Part shown: one piece after another, positions 21,653-30,863 of the stretch
Position numbering within the stretch: position 1 is the stretch's first letter
How the letters are laid out: each line of letters starts with the position of its first letter
NCBI RefSeq assembly: GCF_024699945.1
Contig: NZ_JAJOMY010000001.1
Span: 930,001 to 994,000, forward strand
From: Phenylobacterium sp. J426
GTDB taxonomy: Bacteria; Pseudomonadota; Alphaproteobacteria; Caulobacterales; Caulobacteraceae
DNA: 64,000 nt
Direction of reading: 5' to 3'
The notes under the pieces: model-generated
Databases searched by the model: none
Seen by the model: the letters and a program-made list of their open reading frames with translations, nothing else
What the model was told of the DNA's origin: nothing
Translations under genes and position numbers: made by a program

Positions 21653-23239
21653 ATGGGGTCGGCGGTGGACGACGGCGGATCGACGAAGCGGGGCGCGGCC
21701 CGGCTGGAGGCCCTGAGCCCCGGCCAGCCGATCCCGTTCGGCGGCGACCGTGTGGCCGTCGTGTCGCCCGAGCTTGCGACCGCCTTCCGGGCCGGCGACC
21801 GGCTGCTCGTGGCGGCGACGGGCGACGACGCCGCCCTGCTGCATGTGCCCGCCGCCCAGCACGCGCTCGTCGAGGAGGCGGTGGGCCGCGCGGCGGACGC
21901 GTTCGCGGCCATGGGCGAGGCATCCGATGCGGCGATCACCCGGTTCTTCGAACTCTTCGCCGCCCGTCTCGCCGATGACGGCGTCTGGACGAGAATCGCA
22001 GAGGCCAACGCCCGGGACGTCGAGGCCGCCCGCGCCCGGGGCCGCTCCACCACGCGGCTGCAGGTGTCCGGGGGGATGCGCGGGGACATGGTCGGGGGCC
22101 TTCGCGCCTGGGCCGAGGCCGAGGCGTCGCGCGGGAAGGTGCTGGAGCGCGTCGAGCATTCCGGCTGGACCGTCGAGCAGGTGGTCGCCCCCCTGGGCGT
22201 GGTGGGCTTCGTCTTCGAGGGGCGGCCCAACGTCTTCGCCGATGCGACGGGCGTGATCCGGACCGGCAACACCGTCGTCTTCCGCATCGGCTCGGACGCG
22301 CTGGGCACCGCGCGGGCCATCGTCGCCGAGGCCCTGGAGCCGGCGCTGGCCGAGGCCGGTCTGCCCAGGGGCGCGGCGGTTCTGGTGGACTCCGCCGCCC
22401 ATGCCGCCGGCTGGGCCATGTTCGCCGATCCGCGGCTGTCACTGGCCGTCGCCCGTGGGTCGGGGCCGGCTGTCGCCCAGCTCGGCGCCATCGCGCGCCA
22501 GGCGGGAACGCCGGTCAGCCTGCACGGCACGGGCGGCGCCTGGATGGTCGTCGACGAGACCGCCGACGCCGACCGGTTCTTCGCCGCCGCCTATCACTCG
22601 CTCGACCGCAAGGTCTGCAACACGCTCAACGTCTGCTGCATCGTGGAAAGCCGGGCCGACGAGCTCGTGCCGGTGTTCCTCGAGGCGCTGAGGGCCGCCG
22701 GCCAGCGGCGCACCGGGTGCAAACTGCACATCGCCGAGGCCGATGCGATCCGTCTGCCCGCGCCGTGGAGAACCGGACGCGCCACGGTCATCCGCGCCGA
22801 CGGCCCCCGCGAAGAGGCGCTCGCCGAGCCGATCGCCGATGCCGACCTCGGCCGAGAATGGGAATGGGAGGAGACGCCCGAGGTCAGCCTGAAGATCGTC
22901 CGTGACGTCGCCGAAGCGGCGGCCCTGTTCAACGCCCACAGCCCGCGCTTCGTCGCCACCCTGATCGCCGAAGACGCCGAGGCGCACCGCCGGTTCTTCG
23001 CCGCTGTCGACGCGCCCTTCGTCGGCGACGGCTTCACCCGCTGGGTGGACGGTCAGTACGCGCTGAACCGGCCGGAGCTCGGCCTGTCGAACTGGGAGAA
23101 CGGCCGCCTGTTCGCCCGCGGCGGGGTGCTCGCCGGCGACGGCGTCTTCACGGTCCGCAGCCGCGTGATCCAGGCCGACCCGCATCTCGACCGCGGCGGT
23201 GCGCCGACCCCGGCGAGGCCACAGGGACGCCCGGCTTGA
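21653..23239 (+). CDS. proA: gamma-glutamyl phosphate reductase, long form
   Basis: 528-residue ALDH-superfamily enzyme. The core matches ProA, which reduces gamma-glutamyl phosphate to glutamate semialdehyde: GVVGFVFEGRPNVFADATGV, NTVVFRIGSDAL, and catalytic cysteine in DRKVCNTLN. Typical ProA is ~415 residues; here ~75 extra residues precede the usual start and the middle is longer. Position after proB (and a kinase gene) and before nadD supports ProA, but a related semialdehyde dehydrogenase of unknown substrate is possible. Its stop overlaps the nadD start. Confidence 0.82.
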   Translation: MGSAVDDGGSTKRGAARLEALSPGQPIPFGGDRVAVVSPELATAFRAGDRLLVAATGDDAALLHVPAAQHALVEEAVGRAADAFAAMGEASDAAITRFFELFAARLADDGVWTRIAEANARDVEAARARGRSTTRLQVSGGMRGDMVGGLRAWAEAEASRGKVLERVEHSGWTVEQVVAPLGVVGFVFEGRPNVFADATGVIRTGNTVVFRIGSDALGTARAIVAEALEPALAEAGLPRGAAVLVDSAAHAAGWAMFADPRLSLAVARGSGPAVAQLGAIARQAGTPVSLHGTGGAWMVVDETADADRFFAAAYHSLDRKVCNTLNVCCIVESRADELVPVFLEALRAAGQRRTGCKLHIAEADAIRLPAPWRTGRATVIRADGPREEALAEPIADADLGREWEWEETPEVSLKIVRDVAEAAALFNAHSPRFVATLIAEDAEAHRRFFAAVDAPFVGDGFTRWVDGQYALNRPELGLSNWENGRLFARGGVLAGDGVFTVRSRVIQADPHLDRGGAPTPARPQGRPA

Positions 23240-23907
23240 GCGGTCGCATGTGGTTCGCGGGCCCGGCCCGGCGCGCGCCGGTGGCCGGCCGCCCGGCCGC
23301 GCTGCGGCCGGGCTTCCAGCTCCAGCGCGGCATGCGCGTCGGCCTGTTCGGCGGCTCGTTCAACCCGCCGCACGCCGGCCATGCCCACGTCGCCGAGACC
23401 GCCAAGCGGCGGCTGAACCTGGATCGGGTGATCTGGCTGGTCTCGCCGCAGAACCCGCTGAAGTCGCGCCACGAGACGGCCGACCTGGCCGAGCGGATCG
23501 CGCTCACCCAGGCGATCGCCAACGAGCCCGGCATGATCGTCTCGGACCTCGAGACCCGTCTGGGCTCGGCCTACACCATCGACACCATCCGGTGGCTGAA
23601 GGCGCGGTTCCCCGGCGTGAAATTCGTCTGGATCATGGGGGCCGACAGCCTGGCCACGTTCCATCGCTGGCGCGGCTGGACGCAGATCATGCGCGAGGTG
23701 CCGGTGGCCGTTGTCTCCCGTCCGTGGATCTCGCTGAAGAGCCGGTTCTCGCCGGCGGCGCGGCGGTTCGCGGCGCACCGTCTGGCGCCTCACCAGGCGC
23801 GGATGCTCGCCGACCGGCGGCCGCCGGCCTGGGCGTTCCTGTTCGGCCGCTTCAATTTTCTGTCGTCGACGCTGTTGCGGGAACGCCTGCGCCGTCCCCG
23901 CTCTTGA
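23236..23907 (+). CDS. nadD: nicotinate-nucleotide adenylyltransferase
   Basis: Adenylylates nicotinate mononucleotide in NAD synthesis. Signatures are GLFGGSFNPPHAGH (nucleotide-binding HxGH), WLVSPQNPLK, WIMGADSLATFHRW and the late LSSTLLRERL. The TTG at 23236 overlaps the proA TGA; an ATG at 23248 is the alternative. About 30 residues precede the usual family start. 223 residues from the TTG. Confidence 0.93.
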   Translation: MSGRMWFAGPARRAPVAGRPAALRPGFQLQRGMRVGLFGGSFNPPHAGHAHVAETAKRRLNLDRVIWLVSPQNPLKSRHETADLAERIALTQAIANEPGMIVSDLETRLGSAYTIDTIRWLKARFPGVKFVWIMGADSLATFHRWRGWTQIMREVPVAVVSRPWISLKSRFSPAARRFAAHRLAPHQARMLADRRPPAWAFLFGRFNFLSSTLLRERLRRPRS

Positions 23908-23956
23908 TGTCATCGCGACGCGATCCATGTTAGGGTCGCCGCTGCTGGGACACCAA

Positions 23957-23962
23957 AAGGAG
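23957..23962 (+). promoter_or_regulatory. strong ribosome-binding site for rsfS
   Basis: AAGGAG lies 8 bases before a CTG codon at 23971. No in-frame ATG, GTG or TTG exists between this site and the conserved RsfS domain, so the site decides the start. Confidence 0.65.
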
Positions 23963-23970
23963 CTACCCCG

Positions 23971-24375
23971 CTGCAACGCGAACCTGCGCCTAGCGCGCAG
24001 CCGGAGCCGTCCTCCGGCGACCACCAGGAGCCCATCGGCGCCCTGGAAGACCTGATCCTCGCGCGTCTGGACGAAGACAAGGCGCAGGACGTCGTCCTCA
24101 TCGATCTGAAGGGCAAGAGCCCCGTCGCCGACGCCCTTGTCGTGGCGAGCGGCCGGTCGCAGCGCCATGTCGGCGCCATGGCCGACCACCTGCTGCGCGC
24201 GCTCAAGGAAGCCGGCTACGGCAAGTGCCGCGTCGAGGGGATGCCGCACGCCGACTGGGTGCTGATCGATACCGGCGACGTGATCGTCCATCTGTTCCGG
24301 CCCGAAGTCCGCGCCTTCTACAACATCGAGAAGATCTGGTCCGTCGAGACCGGCGGCCATCGCGCGGCCAACTAA
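23971..24375 (+). CDS. rsfS: ribosome silencing factor RsfS, apparent CTG start
   Basis: RsfS (RsfA/Iojap) binds L14 and blocks subunit joining. The 134-codon frame from CTG 23971 holds the complete domain: DLILARLDEDKAQDVVLIDL, KSPVADALVVASGRSQRHVGAMA, GMPHADWVLIDTGDVIVHLF and YNIEKIWS. The first in-frame GTG (24142) would delete the conserved N-terminal half. A hidden indel or substitution that destroyed an ATG is the alternative to a CTG start. It lies between nadD and rlmH, the standard order. Confidence 0.88.
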   Translation: MQREPAPSAQPEPSSGDHQEPIGALEDLILARLDEDKAQDVVLIDLKGKSPVADALVVASGRSQRHVGAMADHLLRALKEAGYGKCRVEGMPHADWVLIDTGDVIVHLFRPEVRAFYNIEKIWSVETGGHRAAN

Positions 24376-24384
24376 GGCTTCGAC

Positions 24385-24849
24385 TTGAAGCTCGCCATCG
24401 TCGCGATCGGGCGGCTCCCGCGCTCTCCCGAGACGGAGCTCGTGAAGCTGTACGTGGAGCGCGCGACGAACGCCGGCCGCGCACTGGGCCTCGGCCCCGT
24501 CGAGGTGGTCGAGGTCGAGAGCCGCAAGCCGGGCAAGGCCGCCGAGGCCGAGGCGCTGAGGGCGCACCTCGCCGACAGCCATGTCATCGCCTGCGACGAG
24601 CGCGGAACGGCGAGACCCAGCCGCGCCTTCGCCGACGAGATCGCCATGCTCCGCGACCGCGGCGTGCGCCGCCTGGTGTTCCTGATCGGCGGCGCCGATG
24701 GCCTGGATCCCCAGCTGGTGGACCAAGCCGCCGGCAAGCTCGCCTTCGGGCCGCAGACCTGGCCGCACGCGCTCGCCCGCGCCATGCTGGCCGAACAGGT
24801 CTATCGCGCCGTCTCAATTCTGGCGGGATCGCCATATCATAGGGACTAG
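24385..24849 (+). CDS. rlmH: 23S rRNA (pseudouridine1915-N3)-methyltransferase RlmH
   Basis: 154-residue SPOUT methyltransferase acting on helix 69 of 23S rRNA in the assembled 70S ribosome. Starts at TTG 24385. Conserved SAM-knot motifs: CDERGTARPSRAFA, VFLIGGADGLDP and the C-terminal WPHALARAMLAEQVYRA. RsfS and RlmH are encoded together across bacteria. Confidence 0.95.
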   Translation: MKLAIVAIGRLPRSPETELVKLYVERATNAGRALGLGPVEVVEVESRKPGKAAEAEALRAHLADSHVIACDERGTARPSRAFADEIAMLRDRGVRRLVFLIGGADGLDPQLVDQAAGKLAFGPQTWPHALARAMLAEQVYRAVSILAGSPYHRD

Positions 24850-25699
24850 ATGCACGGCCGGCTTCTTCTCTCCGGAACCCTGGCTGCGGCGGCGCTGTCC
24901 GTCGCGGCCGTCGCGGCGACGAGCGATCGGCTGCAGCGGCTGAACGTCGCCGAGACCGAGATCTCGGCCGAGCAGGCCGCCACGCGCCACCAGCTGGCGC
25001 GGCTGCTGTCGGTGCTCGAGCAGCTCGAACGCGATCCGCCGCCCGCGCTCCTCGTCTCGCCCGAAGACGCCAAGGACGCGGTGCGCGCCGCCATCCTCGT
25101 GAAGGCTGTGACGCCGGAGCTTCAGGCCCGCGCCCAAAGCTACGCCAATGACGCCGGCGAGGTGATGCGCCAGCGCAGGCTGGCCGCCGTGCAGAGCGAG
25201 GCGCTGTTCGAGCGCGAGAGCCTGGCCGCCGAAGCCCTTCCCGAGCCGGAGTCGAACGCCGGCCTCGCCTTGCGCGGCGGGGGGACCCAGCCTGCCGCCG
25301 GGCGTCCTCAGGGCCCCGGCCAGCCTGATGATGCCCTCGCCCGGCCCCGTGGTGCGTGGGTTTGGCGAGCCGCTGGCCGGCGGCGGGCAGGCGAACGGCC
25401 TCACCATCGCGGCCCCGCGCGCGGCGCGCGTGGTCAGCCCCGGCGAGGGAACTGTCCAATACGTGGGCCCGGTGAAGGGCTGGGGCGTCATCGTGATTTT
25501 AAGACTAGCGGGCGGCTATCATCTCGTGTTGGCTGGCCTTGAAAGAACGTCGGTCCAGGCCGGACAATCCGTCGCGGCAGGTCAACCTGTCGGATGGGCC
25601 CCGGATGGTCGACAATCGACGTCGGAACTCTATCTGGAGGTCCGGGAGCAGGGTTCGCCCGTGGATCCCGGCCGATGGTTGAACAAAAGAGCGGGCTGA
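24850..25699 (+). CDS. EnvC-like M23 family protein (frameshifted)
   Basis: Predicted periplasmic murein hydrolase activator. A signal peptide (LLLSGTLAAAALSVAAVAA) precedes a coiled-coil-rich region, then an M23 peptidase-like domain at the end (GTVQYVGPVKGWGVIVIL, GYHLVLAGL, SELYLEVREQGSPVDPGRWL). The G6 run 25279-25284 has one base too many; removal joins LRGG to PSLPPGVLRAPASLMMP and gives 282 residues. The M23 zinc ligands look degenerate (HLVLAGL, LYLEVRE), as in EnvC, so it probably activates amidases rather than cutting peptidoglycan. ATG follows the rlmH stop directly; ctpA is next. Confidence 0.85.
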
Positions 25700-25775
25700 A
25701 CGCTGCTGTAAAAGAAGTGTCGGGGGCCTGTCGCAAGCGCGGTGAACGCCGCGGAAGGGGAGCCTGAGGAAGGCC

Positions 25776-27174
25776 ATGAAGAAGTACCTCGTGATCGGCG
25801 CGTCCGCGTTCGTCCTCGGCGCCCGGGTCCATGGCCTACGTGAGCCAGCAGGCGATCGCCTCGGCGGAGCCGCGAGCCAAGACCTATCGGATGCTCGGCC
25901 TGTTCGGCGACGTGCTGAATACCGTCGAGAACCAGTACGTGACCGGCGTCGACGACACCAAGCTGATCCAGGCGGCGATCGACGGCATGCTGACGTCGCT
26001 GGACCCGCACTCCGGCTATCTCAACCCGTCCGACTTCGACGACATGCGCGACCAGACGCGCGGCGAGTACGGCGGCCTCGGCATCGAGGTCACCAGCGAG
26101 GACGGCGTGGTCAAGGTGATCTCGCCGATGGACGGCACCCCCGCCTTCAAGGCGGGCGTGAAGGCCGGCGACTACATCACGGCGGTGAACGGTGAGAGCG
26201 TCCTGGGCCTCTCCGTCAACGACGCGGTCAAGCAGATGCGCGGCCGGCCGGGCGAGGCGGTGACCCTGACCATCGCCCGCGAGAAGTCCGACCCGTTCGA
26301 CGTGAAGCTGGTCCGCGAGGTCATCAAGCCGAAGTCCGCCACGGCGCGGATGGAGGGCGACTACGGCCTGTTGCGCATCGGCGCCTTCAACGAGAAGACG
26401 ACCGACGAGGCCGAGCGGGCGTTCGCCGAGCTGCGCGCCAAGAACCCGAACATGAAGGGGTTGATCCTCGATCTGCGGAACAACCCCGGCGGCCTGCTCG
26501 ACCAGGCGGTGGGCGTCTCCGATCTGTTCCTGGAAGGCGGCGAGATCGTCAGCCAGCGCGGCCGCGATCCGCGCGACGTGGAACGCTACAACGCCCGCCC
26601 GGGCGACATCACCGGCGGCATGCCGATGGTGGTGCTGGTGAACTCCGGCTCGGCCTCGGCGGCCGAGATCGTCGCCGGTGCGCTGCAGGACCGCAAGCGG
26701 GCCGAGCTCGTCGGCCTGACCAGCTTCGGCAAGGGTTCGGTGCAGACCGTGATCCCGCTGCGTGGCGGGATCGACGGCGCGCTGAAGCTGACCACGGCGC
26801 GCTACTACACGCCGTCGGGCCGCTCTATCCAGAAGACCGGCATCGAGCCCGACCTTGAAGTGGCGCTGACCCGGGACGAGGCGCAGGCGATCGCCAACCG
26901 CAGCTACCAGTTCTCGGAGGCTTCGTTCCGCAATGCGCTGAACGCCGACGAGGGCAAGGCCCGTCGCGGCGCCCACGAACCGGCCGAGGCGCCGCCCGAG
27001 GGCTTCGACGAGAAGAAGGACTTCCAGATCGCCCGCGCTCAGGACGTGCTGAAGTTCGGCTCTGTCGCCCAGACGCCCAAGCTGCCGAAGCCGCAGCCCA
27101 AGCTTGCGGGCATCGTGGGGGTCAAGGACCAGGTGGCCATCGTGAAGCCGCCGCCGACCACCACCCAGAAGTAG
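25776..27174 (+). CDS. ctpA: S41 C-terminal processing peptidase CtpA (frameshifted)
   Basis: Periplasmic serine protease of the CtpA/Prc family. MKKYLVIGASAFVLGA is a signal/anchor; one extra C at 25822-25824 separates it from MAYVSQQAIASAE and the rest. A PDZ domain (GLGIEVTSEDGVVKVISPM, GVKAGDYITAVNGE) precedes the S41 core: LDLRNNPGG, VLVNSGSASAAEIVAGALQD with the nucleophile serine, and FGKGSVQT with the catalytic lysine. The C-terminal ~60 residues are charged. Reconstructed length 465. Confidence 0.95.
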
Positions 27175-27202
27175 GCCGGCAGGATCCTCTGAACGACGAC
27201 GA

Positions 27203-27224
27203 GGGCGGTCCCGTGGGGCCGCCC
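27203..27224 (+). terminator. Rho-independent terminator of ctpA
   Basis: Stem gggcgg (27203-27208) with ccgccc (27219-27224), extended inward by further pairs, followed by tttt. It lies 29 bp past the ctpA stop. Confidence 0.75.
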
Positions 27225-27300
27225 TTTTCGCATCCGCCAAGCCCGGGTTGATGCGACGTTAACCATGTTGCGGGAGGTTCGAGGGCGAAGGAGTCCGCTC

Positions 27301-28425
27301 GTGGCGAACATCGCGATGCCGCAGATCAAGGCCCCCACGGTGGATGTCGCGGGCCTGCTGAAGAGCCCCGCCGTCGGCGCGGGCGCGGCGGCGGCTCTGT
27401 TCATCGGCGCCGCCTTCGCCCTGCTGCAGATGCTCGGCCCCTTCGGCCACGGCGGCGCCCGGGCCGAGATGTCCCTGGACGCCGCGTTCCGCGCCGCGCC
27501 GCCCGGCTGGCGCGAGGCGCTCAGGCCAGCCCAAGGTCCCGCGACGCCCGAGCCCGACGTCGTCCGCCTCTCGGAGCGGCCGCTGGCGCCGCTGGCGGGC
27601 GCCAGCTTCAACGGTCCGGCGGCGCCTGCGGTGCGCGCCCTGGCCGGCGGCGCATTGCCGGCGGCGCCGATCAGCGGCTTCTTCGCGCCCGGCCCCGGCG
27701 GTCCTCTCCCGATCATCGCCCAGGATGGGCGCACGCCGGCTCAGGCCTACGCCCGCCCCTTCACGTCGAACGGCCGTCCGAAGCTCGGGATCGTCGTCGG
27801 CGGCCTGGGCCTCAACGCCCGGGCGACCCGCCAGGCCATCGAGACGCTCCGCCCCGAGATCACCCTGTCCTTCGTGGTCTATGCCGAAGGCCTGCAAGGC
27901 TGGATCGACATGGCCCGCGCGCATGGCCACGAGGTGCTGCTGGAGACGCCGCTGGAGCCGCTCGACTACCCGGACAACGACCCGGGCCCCTACACCCTTA
28001 TGACCGACGCCTCGCCGCCCGAGACGGCCAAGAAGTTGGAATGGATCCTTTCGCGAGCGACGGGCTACTTCGGCCTCACCAACTATCTCGGCTCGCGTTT
28101 CCTGGGCGACGACCGGGCCTACGAGGCGCTGGCGAGCTCGCTGCGCGCCCGCGGCCTGGCCTTCGTCGACGACGGCTCGGCCGCCCGGCGCGGCGGCGGC
28201 CTGCCGCGGGCCACGGCCGAGCGGGTCATCGACGACCAGCTCTCGGCGGCGGCCATCGACCAGCAGCTGTTGGCGCTGGAGGCGGGCGCCCTGCAACGCG
28301 GGCAGGCGCTGGGATCGGCCTTCGCCTATCCGATCACGCTCGAGACGGTTGCGCGGTGGGCGAACGAGGTGGAACAGAGGGGCTATCAGCTGGCCCCGGC
28401 GTCGGCGCTGACCACCCGAAAGTGA
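27301..28425 (+). CDS. divergent polysaccharide deacetylase family protein
   Basis: 374 residues from GTG 27301, chosen because AAGGAG (27288-27293) lies 7 bases upstream; an ATG-like start at 27265 is weaker. One transmembrane anchor (~residues 18-40) is followed by a Pro/Ala-rich linker and a YibQ-type divergent polysaccharide deacetylase domain: KLGIVVGGLGLNARATRQAI, LSFVVYAEGL, HEVLLETPLEP, YFGLTNYLGSRF, LAFVDDGSA. Probably envelope-associated; enzymatic activity in this family is unproven. ctpA and rppH flank it in the usual order. Confidence 0.88.
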   Translation: MANIAMPQIKAPTVDVAGLLKSPAVGAGAAAALFIGAAFALLQMLGPFGHGGARAEMSLDAAFRAAPPGWREALRPAQGPATPEPDVVRLSERPLAPLAGASFNGPAAPAVRALAGGALPAAPISGFFAPGPGGPLPIIAQDGRTPAQAYARPFTSNGRPKLGIVVGGLGLNARATRQAIETLRPEITLSFVVYAEGLQGWIDMARAHGHEVLLETPLEPLDYPDNDPGPYTLMTDASPPETAKKLEWILSRATGYFGLTNYLGSRFLGDDRAYEALASSLRARGLAFVDDGSAARRGGGLPRATAERVIDDQLSAAAIDQQLLALEAGALQRGQALGSAFAYPITLETVARWANEVEQRGYQLAPASALTTRK

Positions 28426-28913
28426 TGACCGATCATTCGCTCTACCGCCCCAACGTGGGGGTGGTGCTGTTCCATCCCGACGGCCGCGTGTGGCTCGGGC
28501 GCCGCGCAGGCGCGCCGCCGCCCTACAACTGGCAGTTCCCGCAGGGCGGCGTCGACGACGGCGAAGACCTGGAGGCGGCCGCGCGGCGCGAGCTGGCGGA
28601 GGAAACGGGCGCGGTCAGCCTCACCTATCTGGCCCGGACCGACGGGTGGATCCTCTACGACTTCCCGCCGGACATGGGCGGTCCGAAGGCGTGGCGCGGC
28701 TTCAAGGGCCAGCGCCAGGTGTGGTTCGCGTTCCGCTTCGACGGCTCCGATACCGAAATCGACCTTGCGGCCCATCACGAGCCGGAGTTCGAGGAATGGC
28801 GCTGGGGCTACCTGGCCGAGGCTCCCGAGTTGATCGTGCCGTTCAAGCGCGCCGCCTACGATCAGGTGGCCCGCGCCTTCGCGAGCCTGGCCGCGACGAA
28901 GGGTGTCGGCTGA
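28425..28913 (+). CDS. rppH: RNA pyrophosphohydrolase RppH
   Basis: 162-residue Nudix enzyme that removes pyrophosphate from mRNA 5' ends and so triggers decay. YRPNVGVVLFHPDGRVWLGRR and WQFPQGGVDDGE are RppH hallmarks; the Nudix box continues with the REL..EE..G glutamates (RRELAEETGA). ATG 28425 overlaps the preceding TGA by one base. Confidence 0.94.
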   Translation: MTDHSLYRPNVGVVLFHPDGRVWLGRRAGAPPPYNWQFPQGGVDDGEDLEAAARRELAEETGAVSLTYLARTDGWILYDFPPDMGGPKAWRGFKGQRQVWFAFRFDGSDTEIDLAAHHEPEFEEWRWGYLAEAPELIVPFKRAAYDQVARAFASLAATKGVG

Positions 28914-28986
28914 AACCCTCGACCGCTCCCCCGGGTTTGGGACTAGACTGACCTCCAGGGCGACGACTCCGGGGGAGCGAGGCTTC

Positions 28987-29748
28987 ATGACGACTGTGGT
29001 GATGGTCCACGGCGCCTTCTGCGGCGGCTGGACCTTCGAGCATTTCCGATCGCCCTTCGAAGCGCGGGGCTGGCGCGTGCTCGCGCCGGACCTCCGCGGG
29101 CACGGGCTGGGCGCGACGGCGTCGGACGTCGCCGGCCTCTCCATGGAGGACTATGCCCGCGATCTCGTCGCCCTCTGCGCCGACCTCCCCGAGCCGCCCG
29201 TGCTGGTCGGCCATTCCATGGGCGGACTGGTCTGCCAGATGGCCGCGCGACGCGTGCGGCCGCAGGCCCTGGTGCTGCTGGCGCCGTCACCGCCGTGGGG
29301 GGTGACCGGCTCCAGCCTCGAGGAGGCGATCACCGCCACGGCCGTCGGGCTGCTGGATCCGTTCTGGTCAGGCGCGATCGCCCCCGACCACAGCGTGATG
29401 CGGCGGCACAGTCTGGATCGTGTGCCAAAGCCCTACCGCGACACCATCCTCGCGCGGATGGGTCACGAGAGCGCCCGGGCGCTGCGCGAGGTCCTGAACT
29501 GGTGGCTGGACCCGTTCATGACCACCAGTGTCGGCTCCGGCGCCTTGCCCACCCCCAGCCTCGCGATCGTCGGCGGCCGCGACCAGGTGCATCCGGCGGC
29601 GACCGTGCGCGGCGTCGCCGAGCGGATCGGCGCCGCCTACCGGGCGATGCCGCAGATGAGCCACTGGCTGGTCGGCGAGCCCGGCTGGGACGACGTGGCC
29701 GCCCTCGCCCTCGACTGGCTGGAGACCGAGCGCCGGGCCGCGGCCTAG
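28987..29748 (+). CDS. alpha/beta hydrolase
   Basis: 253-residue alpha/beta hydrolase. HGAFCGGW oxyanion region, nucleophile elbow GHSMGG (Ser77), GGRDQVHP with the acid residue, and [11 protein letters not shown] with the catalytic histidine. The active cavity is unassigned; hydroxynitrile lyase/esterase-like relatives exist. Its TAG overlaps the TAG of the convergent SMR gene within a CTAG palindrome. Confidence 0.87.
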   Translation: MTTVVMVHGAFCGGWTFEHFRSPFEARGWRVLAPDLRGHGLGATASDVAGLSMEDYARDLVALCADLPEPPVLVGHSMGGLVCQMAARRVRPQALVLLAPSPPWGVTGSSLEEAITATAVGLLDPFWSGAIAPDHSVMRRHSLDRVPKPYRDTILARMGHESARALREVLNWWLDPFMTTSVGSGALPTPSLAIVGGRDQVHPAATVRGVAERIGAAYRAMPQMSHWLVGEPGWDDVAALALDWLETERRAAA

Positions 29749-30069
29749 GGGGCTCCTGGTCAGCAGTTTGAGGCCGAGGATGCCGGACAGGATCAGGCCC
29801 ACGCAGAGGAGGCGGGCCACCGTGGCCGGCTCCTTGAAGAGCACGATCCCGAGAATGACCGTGCCGGCCGCGCCGATGCCGGTCCAGACCGCATAGGCTG
29901 TGCCCAGCGGCAGGCTGCGGACCGCCAGGCCCAGCAGGCCCATGCTGGCCACGAGGCTGACGGCCGTGAAGACCGTGGGGCCGAGGCGGGTGAAGCCTTC
30001 GGTGTACTTCAGGCCCACGGCCCACGCGATCTCGAACAGACCCGCGATGAACAGGATGACCCAGGCCAT
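29745..30069 (-). CDS. SMR family transporter, SugE/Gdx-like (frameshifted)
   Basis: Small multidrug resistance protein with four transmembrane helices: [22 protein letters not shown], the membrane glutamate E13, [31 protein letters not shown], and a last helix ending LGLKLL. As sequenced the frame runs on ~125 residues antisense to the hydrolase gene. One base fewer in the G5 run 29748-29752 creates a TAG right after LTRSP and gives 107 residues, the family norm. SugE/Gdx relatives export guanidinium or quaternary ammonium compounds. Confidence 0.85.
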
Positions 30070-30116
30070 GAGATGACCCTCCTACTGACGGAGGTCGTCC
30101 TCCCTCGGAAAGGAGA

Positions 30117-30140
30117 CGCGCCGGGGTCGTCCCCGGCGCG
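30117..30140 (-). terminator. GC hairpin after the secreted-protein gene
   Basis: Perfect 10-bp stem cgcgccgggg (30117-30126) with ccccggcgcg (30131-30140), loop tcgt, 12 bp after the stop of the minus-strand gene. No T run follows, so termination strength is uncertain. Confidence 0.5.
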
Positions 30141-30151
30141 CGGCAGGCCCC

Positions 30152-30761
30152 TTAGAGCTTGCGTTCCTGATACTGGAACGTGGCGAGGTCGTAGCCACGG
30201 TTGACCGGCGTGTCGTCGGGCCTGCGCACGGTCGAGATGTTCAGGCCGACCGATTGCGCGGAGGACAGGTGCTCCCACGAGCGGCGAACGCGCTTGAGGC
30301 CGTCCGGGTCGACCGGCTGGGTGTAGTTGGCGGTGGGGTCCAGCGGCGGCTGCTGGACGAAGGCGTAGACGTTCAGCGCCTCCGTGATGGGGGCGTCCTG
30401 GCCGGGGGCGAAGCGGATCTCGCCGAAGCACACGTCCTTGTTCGAGCCCGGCGGGTACAGGACGATCTGGTAGGTCTTGGCGCCGCCGAGCGGCTTCGCC
30501 CAGGTCTGCTCGCGCTTGTTCAGCTTGAAGCCCTGCGCCTTGGCGATGTCGTCGAACTTGCCGCCGCGCACCGCGGGCTTGCAGACGTTCTCGATCACCG
30601 CGATCAGGGCGGGCGCCGTCGCCGGTCGTCGGCAGGGCCGGCGGGGCCTGCGGGGCCGCCGGCTGTTCGGCGGCGGGCGTGGCGGGTGCGGCCGGATCCT
30701 GCGCCTGGGCGGCGGTGGCCAGGCCGGCGGCCAGGATCAGGCTGGAGATGGCGAGACGCAT
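30152..30761 (-). CDS. hypothetical exported protein (frameshifted)
   Basis: Family not recognised. A signal peptide (MRLAISSLILAAGLATAAQAQ) is followed by a Pro/Ala linker; one extra base near 30611-30613 then breaks the frame. Joining to ALIAVIENVCKPAVRGGKFDD gives a 202-residue product whose mature part has two cysteines (ENVCKPA and DVCFGEIRF) and several aromatic strands (TYQIVLYPPG, ATFQYQERKL). Probably periplasmic. It follows the ATP synthase operon on the same strand but with its own signal and spacing of 100 bp. Confidence 0.65.
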
Positions 30762-30863
30762 GGACAGAGTTCCCCTGACTTCAGGCCGCGCATAAAACTT
30801 GAGCGAGGCGCCGGAGGCAAGGCCCGACGGCGCCCAACTCAAGGCGAATTTACTTCTGTCGTT

